Below, piece after piece: positions 47,996 to 58,369 of a stretch of 64,000 nucleotides of DNA. Source of the stretch: Trichoplax sp. H2 (Eukaryota; Placozoa; Uniplacotomia; Trichoplacea); contig NOWV01000042.1 in assembly GCA_003344405.1 (NCBI GenBank), forward strand, positions 434,001-498,000, written 5' to 3'. The notes beneath the pieces are model-generated. The model saw only the letters and a list, made by a program, of their open reading frames with translations, ran no database searches and was not told where the DNA came from. The translations under genes and the position numbers were made by a program. Within the stretch, counting starts at the first letter, position 1. Each line of letters starts with the position of its first letter.

Positions 47996-50168
47996 TCATG
48001 ACGATTCTGAGCATAGTTTCCAGATTGACGAATTATTATAGTAGTTGACAACATTTTTACTCGGGTTATCTGTTGATTCGGCAGCAAAATTCTCTGCAAT
48101 GATTCTCATAGCTTTTGCTACATCTTTGACATGCATAGATGTCATTATTGCACCTTGAAAATACGGAAAATTCAATTAGGATTACTATTTCTTAAAATAA
48201 TTTATCTGTGCAACCAAATGAATATACGTCTTTCATTCATACGTAGCGAGTAGTACAGGTATATGAATCTAGAAATACTTACCAGCAAACTTTTCCATCA
48301 TTCCTCGTTTCATTCCTCTATCCAACATACCAGGACGAAAGCAAGAGAAGCAAGGAAAATTTAGCTTAGCTATCTGCTCGTCAGCCTAATAGATGGAAAT
48401 GTGATGCTTATGGTAAGTTCACCATAATGACATATCATCATCGTAGAATTAGTCACAAAACTGACCTGTCCTTTTAGTTTCATATATGTAAACATAGAGC
48501 CAGCACTTGCGCCTTGAGTTGACACAATGAGCATATGTTTAACGCCACATTGGTGTGCAAAACCAGCCAATTTAGTAGCGTAATCTCGATGAACTTTGAG
48601 ATATGTTTCCTATAATTGTCAATATACTAGTATATCAACAGTGGAGAATGCTGCGAGCAATTGATTCATCCACTGTAACACTTTAATTGGGTAGTTAATG
48701 CATTAATGGACTTACAGAGTCTACAGAGGCCTTTTTGGCACCGATTGCGGAGAAAAAGGCATGGGCTCCTTCAAAGTATTGCTTTGCACTTTCGAAATCC
48801 AATTTATCGAATTCTGAAATAGATAGTCCAAATTTTACATTTGTGTCAGTTGTTAAAGTTGCAACCGTCTAAAACTATGCCATATTACATTAAAACACTC
48901 ACTTTCCCGATGTGCATGTATACATACGGGTACATAAGTCAGTTAGGTTGAATGCTGGTCATATGACAACGATATTTTAGAATACAATAATCATTTCTAT
49001 ACTACAGAACCTTGAAAATCAATTTCATGATGATTGTTTGAGCTGTAGAAGGCAGCACCTTGGCTTTACCTTATCTTAAATTAACGCAGAACTGAACATT
49101 TTAAATTAAACGATACCGATGTTGTCAAACGTTTGGCTGCAAATTTTGCTATTTACCACAATATCAGTAGTTAGCCAAGTAGCAATACTGAGATGGACGT
49201 TTAATGATGTGATTGTCTCTGAGGGAAAGATAACAAGAAGTTTAGTTTCCTGTAAAACCCTACTTGTTGTACTCTCACCTCTTTTTCTAATCCTAACCCC
49301 AACTTAAGACAATCGTACAATCTAAAACGCGATCTGTTTGGGACTACAAAATGGACATGCAACAAAGGCAAACGTATAACATGCTAATACAACGGTCATG
49401 AGTGTGTCTTTACTGACAGTAAAAGAAGTATGCCAGTTAATTGGTAGTGAGTGGCAAGTAAGTTGCAGTTGCAATGAGTTCGCTAACTACCAAGCAGGGC
49501 CCTCACGGCAGTATTACTTACCGACAACTTCCTGAATTAACCTGCCAGAATTTTCCTCTTGTTCTTGATCCACTCCATACTCGGGCAATAACGTTGCACG
49601 ACGTCTGCCAAGGACGGTAACTTGCGTGAAATTCTACAATAACCCAAAAGAATACGATCGGTTGAAAATGTTTGCATAAACTTTGATGTAGCCAATATCC
49701 CATCAAAAACATCAAGATTGGACATAGTTGTACAATTGAACTGCAGTGAAAATAAACAAAACGACTTTGATCCAACTGGTAAAGCGAACGACTGATAGCA
49801 CAACTAAGTCTACTGCACTCTTCTACAGTACTCTGTAAACGAGTATGCAAAGCATCGTGACTTATGGGTCTACTAGAAACAGTTAAAACAACACACTTAT
49901 CCCAATCTTATAATTTAGGTTTTAGTTTATCATAGCACAAGCCATTATTGTTACTTATTTAGCAAGTGATCCAACCATCATGAAGAGTATACAGTACGTA
50001 TATTCGAATACATTCGACACTGAAGGGAGATTAATCCGTCTGTCGTTACTACCACACAATTAACCAATATACTCGTCTTACCTTAGATTTCAGTATTTCT
50101 CCTAAAATTCGACTACCTGTGGGTCCGGTAGCACCAATAACAACTGCTTTAATGGAGGAAGTCGACAT
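47996..50168 (-). CDS. HTATIP2: HTATIP2/TIP30 (CC3), atypical SDR oxidoreductase
   Basis: HTATIP2 is an NADPH-binding atypical short-chain dehydrogenase-fold protein linked in vertebrates to transcription control, nuclear import and endosomal trafficking. Exons on the minus strand: 50168-50082, 49633-49522, 48813-48716, 48609-48466, 48385-48283, 48153-47996. They total 702 nt (233 aa; human 242), with phases all matching. Landmarks: dinucleotide site VVIGATGPTGSRIL at the N terminus, VTVLGRRRA, FEGAHAFFSAIGAKKA, VHRDYATKLAGFAHQCGVKH, STQGASAGSMFTYMKLKGQ (in place of the usual LLSSxGAxxxSxxxYxxxKG), FSCFRPGML, and MTSMHVKDVAKAMRII. A Tyr and Lys are kept as YMKLKG. The start is the ATG at 50168, preceded by GTCGAC-type sequence in the reverse strand context. 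Confidence 0.95.
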
Positions 50169-50510
50169 TTTTGCAAGAGTAAATATCAAGCTTGGAGAGA
50201 TCTCGATGGCATCAAGAACGTTGGCTGCAGCTTTTTATTTGCATATACTGACGTCATACTAGTGGTAAAGTAAGCGCAGGTTACTGCTTGTATCACCTAA
50301 TCCGTGTCAAGGCATTTTGACCTTGGTGTGGCAGTATGAAATCGTCTCAGTAGTAGTTTTACCTAATTGGTACTATGTGCGTTAGCTTATGTATGCACAC
50401 ACTATAGACGTAGAAGACGAGTGAATGCTACATAATACTATCGTAATTGTCGCTTATCAGCGCTAAGTAGACACTATTTCTATTTCCATTATTTTAATTA
50501 ATTACTCACA
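50169..50510. other. HTATIP2 upstream region
   Basis: Promoter-side sequence of HTATIP2, ending where the minisatellite begins. No exon or clear regulatory motif is recognised. Confidence 0.4.
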
Positions 50511-51960
50511 TCGTATTTTCAAAATTCTTGAATATCCAATACTAGATCACTTTCCATAAAATATACTTCAGTTGGAACAGTAAATTAGACTATGTGCGAC
50601 CAGAGACTTGGATTAATTTAATCACTCATATGGTATTTTTTAAATTTTTGAATATCGAAATATATTTTAGTTACTCAATTCAAATTAGACCAACTAGGAA
50701 ATTGGATTATTTGAATCACTCATATGGTATTTTCTAAATTTTTGAATATCAAAATACGTTTAAGTTACTAAAGTCAAATCAACTAGGGACTTGGGTTATC
50801 ATAATCACTCACATGGTGTTTTCTAAATTTTTGAATATCAAAATACGTTTTAGTGACTAAACTCACATCAATTAGGGACTTGAATTATCTTAATCACTCA
50901 CATGGTATTTTTAAAATTTTTGAATATCAAAATACGTTTTAGTGACTAAACTCACATCAATTAAAGACTTGAATTATCTTAATCACTCACATGGTATTTT
51001 CTAAGTTTTTGAATATCGAAATATGTTTTAGTTACTCAATTCAAGTTAGACTATGTCCAACTAGGGACTTAGGTTATTTCAATCACTCATATGGTATTTT
51101 TTAAATTTTTGAATATCAAAATACCTTTTAGTGACTAAACTCAAATCAACTAGGGACTTGGATTATTATAATCACTCTCATGGTATTTTCTAAATTTTTG
51201 AATATCGAAATATGTTTTAGTTACTAAACTCAAATCAACTAGGCACTTGGATTATTTTAATCACTCACATAGTACTTTTATTTACCGTATTTTCAAAATT
51301 TTTGAATATCAAAATATGTTTTAGTTACTCAATTCAAATTAGACTATATCCAAATAGGGACTTGGATTACTTTAATCACTCACATAGTATTTTCAGAATT
51401 TTTGAATATCAAAATATGTTTCAGTTACTAAATTAAAATAAGAGTATGTCCAACTAGGGACTTGGATTATTTTGGTCACTCACATCATATTTTTAAAATT
51501 TTTGTATATCAAAATATGTTTTAGTCACCAAATTAAAATTAGACTACGCGTATGTCCGACTTGGGACTTGGATCATTTTGGTCACTCACATTGTATTTTC
51601 GAAATTTTTGAATATCTAATACTAGATCACTTTCCATAAAATATCTTTCAGTTACTCAATTAACATTAGACTATGTCCAACCAGGGACTTGGATTATTAT
51701 TTTAATTCACTCACATCATATTTTCAAAATTTTTGAATATCTAATGCGTACTAGATCACTTTCCACAAAATATGATTTAGTTACTAAATTAAAATTAGAC
51801 TGTTTTCAACCAGGGACTTGGATTATTATTTTAACTACTCATATAGTATTTTCAAAATTTTTGAATATCTAATGCGTACTAGATCACTTTCCACAAAATA
51901 TATTTCAGTTACTAAATTAAAATGCGACTACGTTCAACCAGGGACTTGTACTTACTTAAT
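50510..51960. repeat. Fourteen-copy minisatellite array with two unit types
   Basis: The block AATTTTTGAATATC (or one-base variants) recurs near 50524, 50645, 50740, 50830, 50919, 51007, 51107, 51197, 51299, 51400, 51500, 51605, 51731 and 51859. Other shared blocks are AATCACTCACATGGTATTTT, GTTTTAGTTACTAAA and AACTAGGGACTTGGATTAT. Inner units are about 88-102 bases. The outer units at both ends are about 120-130 bases and carry an extra ACTAGATCACTTTCCA block. Confidence 0.93.
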
Positions 51961-52138
51961 TCTAATTAATGATAAAGATTGAATGGGTCAACAGTGGTGA
52001 AATTTCCTGAGTAGAGTGTAGCAAATCCTTAATACATACTAGTATCAAACGTACACAATCGCAATATACGAAATAAAGGCGTTCAGAACGGTGTATTTGG
52101 TTTTCGTCATAGGGTTTATTTGAAATGACGCCAGGCCA

Positions 52139-52326
52139 TGGCCAGTAGACCTGACCAATTATGCACGATCATGTCAGAAATCTTAAGTAAATAATTTCAT
52201 ATCCTTCCATCTCATACTACTTTCAATCCCTCCAAGACTTTGAAGGTAGTATGAAATGGAATGATATGAAGTTGTTTAGCTAAGACTTCTGATATTGACG
52301 TGCATTTTGGTCAGGTCTAATGGCCA
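52139..52326. mobile_element. Fold-back MITE-like element with arms of about 85 bp
   Basis: Almost the whole 188-bp element is an imperfect palindrome. The left end TGGCCAGTAGACCTGACCAA matches the reverse complement of the right end, TTGGTCAGGTCTAATGGCCA. Pairing continues inward through CATACTAC/GTAGTATG, leaving a small centre around 52225-52240. There is no open frame. Size and structure fit a non-autonomous DNA transposon. No clear target-site duplication was identified. Confidence 0.8.
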
Positions 52327-52529
52327 GAAATAAGCAGAACTACCGTAGTATTTCTGCTAGTAATTTACTAGTTCTCTCATGAAGAAGTAACTAAACAACT
52401 GCGGCTGTATTTAATGAGTCCTGGGTTAATCATGCTTAACGCAACTTGAATTTCTACTCCACTTGACTTGGATTAAAATATGGCAGCTTTTCACTTTTCA
52501 TGCCATACTAATTCTACGCGTTTTTATTT

Positions 52530-52830
52530 ATTCATGAACGATAAATTAATATACAAACACTGCTGATGTTGACAGTTATAGCCTAAAATAGTACACTGTA
52601 TTATGAAATTGCTACAATGAACGACAAACTAATATACAAATACTGATGATGTTGACAGTTATAGCATAAAGTTGTGCTGTATTATGAAATTGTAAATGAA
52701 GATATTGGGCTATTCACTAGGCCTTTATGATCTAACACCTTATTAATTGACGATAAATTAATATGCAAATACTCCTGATGTTGACAGTTATTATATAAAG
52801 TAGTGGTGTACTGTATTATTAAATTGTAAA
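52530..52830. repeat. Three-copy repeat, 80-125 bp spacing
   Basis: CGATAAATTAATATACAAA-like blocks, each followed by a GATGTTGACAGTTATAG block and a TATTATGAAATTG block, start near 52540, 52622 and 52744. The copies differ by small changes. Confidence 0.75.
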
Positions 52831-54280
52831 GGAAGACATTAACGTCATTTCCTTCTTACTAATTTACTAAGACGAGTAGACGAATTTGAATCCATTATTC
52901 CACAGTCCAGATCTAATATTATAGTATGGAGTTAAATGGATGGTTGCAAATCGCCTAACTTTCATCTTTAAAAATTGCTTGAACTACGACTAGACAGTAA
53001 AATCGATTCATTTCATCATAGCCGGGTGAATGATATTGATAGAATTATCCCTTAACCTAGCCATTATGTGAGTTGAGCAACACTTTGTAGCAGTCAAATG
53101 AATGAAATTGACGACATCGCTCGAGCCACTTTTGGAGGATTGAGCAAAGCTTCAAAATAAACAAATGATGTGCTGGCATAAACGTAGGGCTAGACTAGAC
53201 GTTCTAGTAAAGTTGTTGAGTGTTATCTTGAAGCAGTTACTTTAAGGTTAACACTTATGGACGTACATCATTCAATCTGCCTGCTTTCACGAACTGAAAG
53301 CATGAAACACAACTTGCAGTTGGGGGCAATAACACGCCATCATGACACACTGTGTTGTATTTGCAAGTGTAACGAGATCAAGAATCTGAGGTTTTGAACT
53401 TTCCTTTAGTCTACTTTATTGGAAGCACATGCCAAGCGCGATATCATACACACGTTAACGAGACGCAAGAACTGCGACAATAATCAGCTCTAGTACAAAC
53501 ATAACTTTAATACTGTTACCGTCCAAGTACGAAATCCAGTCAAATGCCTAGTCAGTTCGCGAAATGCCTAGTCAATTTGCGAAATGCCCAAATATATTTC
53601 TTTGCTGATTATGCCAATTCGCTTGCGAATTTTGTGGCTATTGAAGAAATTTACGACATTCTAAGCGGTATCTAGCTCATAACAATAGCATATAGCAACA
53701 TAATAGTACAGTAGATAAGGTGTAGATAAGCCGTAAATATTATTGTACGATATCTAGGATTCCCCGCGTTCTATGGCGCGTACACTACAAGGTAATAAGC
53801 AGTAGCTTTACAGGACAGGCGATGTTACGACAGCAAGTACTTACTAACCAGCTAGTGCAATATCTTCTGCCTTGATTAGCCCAGACAGACATCAATAGAA
53901 TACATTTTATTTTATCTTTCGCCCATTGTTACCTTATCTAACATTTAAGTTGAAATATATACTGTAGACACCTGAACGTCTCAGAACATTGCTGTTTGCG
54001 ATATTAAATTCTCCAGAACATGATCTTACTGCATACAAAATTTGGAAATAAAGTTTGGACGCATCTTTCATACAGAACTAAATAAGATGTGTCCAGACTT
54101 TCCGGACACCCTTACATTACAATCAGGGGCTACTAAGAGATAGCATCCATCTCTCCCTTTTCGTTAAAGTAGTTTCTGGTAATATTTTACAACGATTATA
54201 TATAGCTGGTTTAAGGGAGAAGAGCGTCATTATGCCAAGGATGTAATCGAAACCGGATAATTTACCGTATTCAATTAATT
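52831..54280. other. Gene-poor stretch
   Basis: No gene is recognised. It contains short direct repeats CCTAGTCAGTTCGCGAAATG / CCTAGTCAATTTGCGAAATG at 53548-53588, a small palindrome AATTCGC-TT-GCGAATT (53616-53631) and a longer imperfect hairpin at 54050-54100. Confidence 0.5.
54050..54100. other. Imperfect 18-bp inverted repeat
   Basis: AAAGTTTGGACGCATCTT (54050-54067) pairs with AAGATGTGTCCAGACTTT (54083-54100) with two mismatches, around a 15-base loop. It could be a remnant of a small fold-back element. Confidence 0.55.
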
Positions 54281-54289
54281 CATCTTATT

Positions 54290-55975
54290 TTATGCTGTAT
54301 AGGATTGAACACTGCAAAATATTCAATCCACCCTCGTAATATCAAAATACTGTAGATATTTTACTGCATTAGATTAATTTTACGCTGTATAGGATTGAAC
54401 ACTGCAAAGTATTCCATTCACCCTATTACATTGCACAGCGGTAAATTGTCCGTGACCCTGATGTAATAGGCTCAGCATTAGGTTAACATATCCTCCCTCT
54501 TTTAATGAAGCCATTCCTAGTAATATTTCAGAACAATTATCATGATTAGAGGTTTCCTAGAGAAGAGTACAATGATAGGCGAGGGCTATGGTAGTGCATA
54601 ATGGCACAGCAGTAAAATTGTTCTAGATCCTAATGTAATAGGCTCAGCATGACTTCTCTGCGATGCTATCGTGTGAAGGGCTGAATAACTTCGAGCTTGA
54701 TTAGCTGCAATAGACGTTATTAATAGAGTAAAACTAGAAACTACTAAAAGAAAATACATGCTTCCTTTCGCTAGGTAGTTAATACTGTACATTCTCCCTC
54801 TTTTCATGAAGTCATCACTAGTAATATTTCAGAACGATTATCATGATTAGAGGTCCTAAAGAAGAGCGCAATGATGGGCGAGGGCTATAGCACAGCAGTA
54901 AATTGTTCTAGACCCTGATATAATAGGCTCAGCATGACTTCGCTGCGATGCTATCGTGTGAAGGGCTGAATAACTTCAAGCTTGATTAGCTGCAATAGAC
55001 ATTCATAGAGTAAAACCAGAAACTACTAACAGAAAATACATGCTTCCTTTCATTAGGTAGTTAATACATTCTCCCTCTTTTAATGAAATCATTCCTAGCA
55101 ACATATAGACATTAATAGAATAAAGCTAGAAACTACTAAAAGAAAATACATGCTTCCTTTCATTAGGTAGTTAATACGTTCTCCCTCTTTTAATGAAATC
55201 ATTCCTAGTAACATATAGACATTAATAGAATAAAACTAGAAACTACTAAAAGAAAATGCATGCTTCCTTTCATTAGGTAGTTAATACATTCTCCCTCTTT
55301 TAATGAAATCATTCCTAGTAACATATCAGAACGATTATCATGATTAGAGGTCCTAGAGAAGAGTACAATGATGGGCGAGGGCTATGGTAGTGCATAATGG
55401 CACAGCAGTAAAATTGTTCTAGATCCTAATGTAATAGGCTCAGCATGACTTCTCTGCGATGCTATCGTGTGAAGGGCTGAATAACTTCGAGCTTGATTAG
55501 CTGCAATAGACGTTATTAACTTAATAGAGTAAAACTAGAAACTACTAAAAGAAAATACATGCTTCCTTTCGCTAGGTAGTTAATACTGTACATTCTCCCT
55601 CTTTTCATGAAGTCATTCCTAGTAATATTTCAGAACGATTATCATGATTACAGGTCCTAAAGAAGAGCGCAATGATGGGCGAGGGCTATAGCACAGTAGT
55701 AAATTGTTCTAGACCCTGATATAATAGGCTCAGCATGACTTCGCTGCGATGCTATCGTGTAAAGGGCTGAATAACTTCGAGCTTGATTAGCTGCAATAGA
55801 CATTAATAGAGTAAAACTAGAAACCACTAAAAGAAAGTGCATGCTTCCTTTCGCTAGGTAGTTAATACTGTACATTCTCCCTCTTTTCACGAAGTCATTC
55901 CTAGTAATATTTCAGAACGATTATCATGATTAGAGGTCCTAAAGAAGAGCGCAATGATGGGCCAGGGCTAATTCT
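54290..55975. repeat. Complex tandem array, four full units of about 285-310 bp plus short subunits
   Basis: It opens with two 92-base-offset copies of GCTGTATAGGATTGAACACT. Full units then lie at about 54490-54790, 54790-55070, 55290-55590 and 55590-55885, plus a partial unit. Three shorter units of about 85-90 bases lie between 55070 and 55290. Shared blocks include TTCTCCCTCTTTT, TTTCAGAACGATTATCATGA, CTAATGTAATAGGCTCAGCA and TGCGATGCTATCGTGT. A larger-scale repeat offset of about 790-800 bases is also visible. Confidence 0.92.
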
Positions 55976-56003
55976 ACTGTAGTAGCATTGCTAGCTTATA
56001 AAA

Positions 56004-56028
56004 CCGGCCACCTTTACTAAATGGCCGG
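56004..56028. other. Short GC-rich hairpin
   Basis: CCGGCCA (56004-56010) and TGGCCGG (56022-56028) flank an 11-base loop, with a related CCGGTCGGCCA just after. It lies between the tandem array and the glycosyltransferase gene. Confidence 0.5.
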
Positions 56029-56476
56029 CAAGAACCGGTCGGCCATCTTCCAAAATTACCGCTATCTGTATAGGAGTCGCTGATTCTACGCCAGTCTGTA
56101 GCCCTGTTGTGTATTCACATTTCATACAGTACTATATACAGTTACAGACAAGACAGCCAGAGGACGCATGGCGTACTGTCCTGGCAGTGCTCCCGACTAG
56201 CCAGTACTCGAATCCACTCTATAATAAGCGTTAAGCGCTGACACATAGCTCAGTACCTAGATAGGAAGTGAACCTGTGCAATTGCAGAGCCTACCAGAGT
56301 CAATTCACTCTATCTCGAGCGGTCTCCATTAGCTACCTGGCAGAATGGCGTAAGCTATGTCAGTAATCGTTCTCTTCTAAGTATGAAAATCAATTGCTTA
56401 TAACCTAAATTGGAATACCATCCATTATGCGTGATGCTATAGAAGCCTATTGAAAGTAGAATCTATACGATCAAGA

Positions 56477-58369
56477 ATGTTGCGGTTCTTAATGTCTTAT
56501 CGAAAGAATAAGATCAAAATCACTATTGGTATCGTTTTTACCTTGGTCATGATCATCAGTTCGTATATCACCGTAGAGATGATGACGAATGAGCTAGCTG
56601 CACCGGAGGAAGAAAATTTATTGACCAATAACGATCATTTTGTAACGATTCATCAATGGATTGAGCCTCCGATATGTGGTGGTTTAAGTGATTATGTCAA
56701 AGGAAATGACAATTTTCCTCATAAGCCCACTTTGACTGCAAAATTGGATGCTTTGGAGGCAAGCATCACTACGGAAGATAGCGGACAACGTATTTTCGGC
56801 TATATTGTCCCACCTTATACCGATTATTACACTTTTGCTATTTCATCATCAGGCAATTCAGAATTTTGGCTATCGACTGATAGTAATGTCAATAATGTGA
56901 AATTATTGGCATGGATAGGACAAGGTGCACAATCATTAAAAGGCCAATGGAACGTATTCAACGATTATACCTCGCAGCAATCGCATCAAATTTATTTAAC
57001 AGCCGGTAAGCTCTATTTTTTCGACTTTATCCACAATCATGGAGTTGGCACCCGTGGATTTATGCAATGTAGTTGGAAATGTTCCAAATGGGCCTCCAAG
57101 TGGTTAATCATCTCCAAGAAACACTTACGACCTAGGTTTGAGGGGAATTATACCAATCTACTCAGTCATGCTGTTCGTTTTGAACCGAAAAATTTAGCTC
57201 TACCCCATAGAGATGCTTTTAGGGATAACTTTACACTCTATCCTCCTCTTGATTCTACAGTATTGCATAACTTGTTCAAATCTTGTCCTTATCGTCCAAG
57301 TTATGTCGGTAAAAAAATTAGGAAAATCTCATCTGGCTTACAATATGCTTACTATACGGCCGTCTATCCTGACGACTCTACCACTTCTCATTCAATGGAT
57401 GGTAGTCAATTAAAAGGCAACTTAGTTTTTCGACGCCAAGCTGCTACTAAAATACTTTCAATGTATATGCGAGGATTACAACGAAAATTCGGCTCAAGGT
57501 ATCAGAAACATCGTTTAATCAACTTAGAAGAGAAATATGATAGTGTTAATGGCCATCGTTACTTGATCGATTTACTTGTATTATCAACTAAAGATAGAAA
57601 AATATACAGAATTTCTCAATATTTATACTTGCCCAAAGGATCAAATACCTTATGCTTACCGGAGAAATTTACTTGGAATGATCAAGTTGATGTACACTTT
57701 TTAATCACTGTTATGAATCAAGCCTACTGGACCCAATATTTTATCGATCGTATGAGTCAAATTTATCAGCAAACAAAAGATGAACATTTCTCATTGACTT
57801 TTGTCGATTTTCATAGTACTGATTTGGACATTGTTAACAGCTTAAAACGTAGCAAATTAAAGCGATTTAACGTCATTAACATGAACGGCAATTTCTCAAA
57901 ATCGTTAGGCATGCAAACTGCTGCTAATAGCATAACCGATCCTAATAGCATCATTGCACAACTTGATCTGCATTTAGCTATACCAGATAATTTTGTGCAA
58001 AATATTCGTAAGCATACCATTCAAGGTAAGCTTGCCTACTTTCCCATGGTATTCCGACTATCATGTAACTTTAGGCCCCATAATCCTGTCGGATATTGGG
58101 AGCGGTATGGTTTCGGTATTAATGCATTTTACAAATCGGATTTCTATCGAATTGGTGGTATGAATACGAAGAAGTTTCGCTATTCTTGGGGTGGCGAAGA
58201 CAACGATTTAGTCAATCGTGCCATAGCGAGTGAAATAGAAGTTGAACGATTATGTATACGAAATTTCTTCCATTTCTATCATCGCCGTAACTCGGTTTGG
58301 AATCGAGGCGGTAAAGCCGATTTCCAAGACAAACCAGATAAAGTATTGCGCTTAGAAAAACTATGGTAG
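56477..58369 (+). CDS. Intronless B4GALNT3/4-type beta-1,4-N-acetylgalactosaminyltransferase with PA14 domain
   Basis: This type II Golgi glycosyltransferase would add GalNAc in beta-1,4 linkage to GlcNAc on glycoproteins (LacdiNAc synthesis), by homology to B4GALNT3/4. It is a single open frame of 630 aa from the ATG at 56477. The order is a short basic cytoplasmic tail, a signal-anchor helix (about 10-30, GIVFTLVMIISSYI), a PA14-like domain (about 60-205, with GYIVPPYTDYYTFAISSSG and EFWLSTD), a linker, and a chondroitin N-acetylgalactosaminyltransferase-type (CHGN) domain (about 410-620). The catalytic domain holds FSKSLGMQTAA, QLDLHLAIPDNF (in place of the usual DxD-type CDLH), GYWERYGFGINAFYKSDFYR, WGGEDNDL and RNFFHFYHRRNSVW. 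It is shorter than vertebrate B4GALNT3/4 (about 1000 aa), chiefly in the middle. Lacking introns in an intron-rich region suggests retroposition. Confidence 0.9.
   Translation: MLRFLMSYRKNKIKITIGIVFTLVMIISSYITVEMMTNELAAPEEENLLTNNDHFVTIHQWIEPPICGGLSDYVKGNDNFPHKPTLTAKLDALEASITTEDSGQRIFGYIVPPYTDYYTFAISSSGNSEFWLSTDSNVNNVKLLAWIGQGAQSLKGQWNVFNDYTSQQSHQIYLTAGKLYFFDFIHNHGVGTRGFMQCSWKCSKWASKWLIISKKHLRPRFEGNYTNLLSHAVRFEPKNLALPHRDAFRDNFTLYPPLDSTVLHNLFKSCPYRPSYVGKKIRKISSGLQYAYYTAVYPDDSTTSHSMDGSQLKGNLVFRRQAATKILSMYMRGLQRKFGSRYQKHRLINLEEKYDSVNGHRYLIDLLVLSTKDRKIYRISQYLYLPKGSNTLCLPEKFTWNDQVDVHFLITVMNQAYWTQYFIDRMSQIYQQTKDEHFSLTFVDFHSTDLDIVNSLKRSKLKRFNVINMNGNFSKSLGMQTAANSITDPNSIIAQLDLHLAIPDNFVQNIRKHTIQGKLAYFPMVFRLSCNFRPHNPVGYWERYGFGINAFYKSDFYRIGGMNTKKFRYSWGGEDNDLVNRAIASEIEVERLCIRNFFHFYHRRNSVWNRGGKADFQDKPDKVLRLEKLW

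Noticed and set aside
49518-49850. Two overlapping minus-strand frames of 110 and 88 codons
   Set aside because: They overlap HTATIP2 exon 2 in the wrong frames. The correct frame carries VTVLGRRRA and joins its neighbours in phase.
54586-55890. Confident annotation of small secreted peptide genes
   Set aside because: Two of four units have stop codons in the frame, so coding is not supported well enough. Kept as a finding only.
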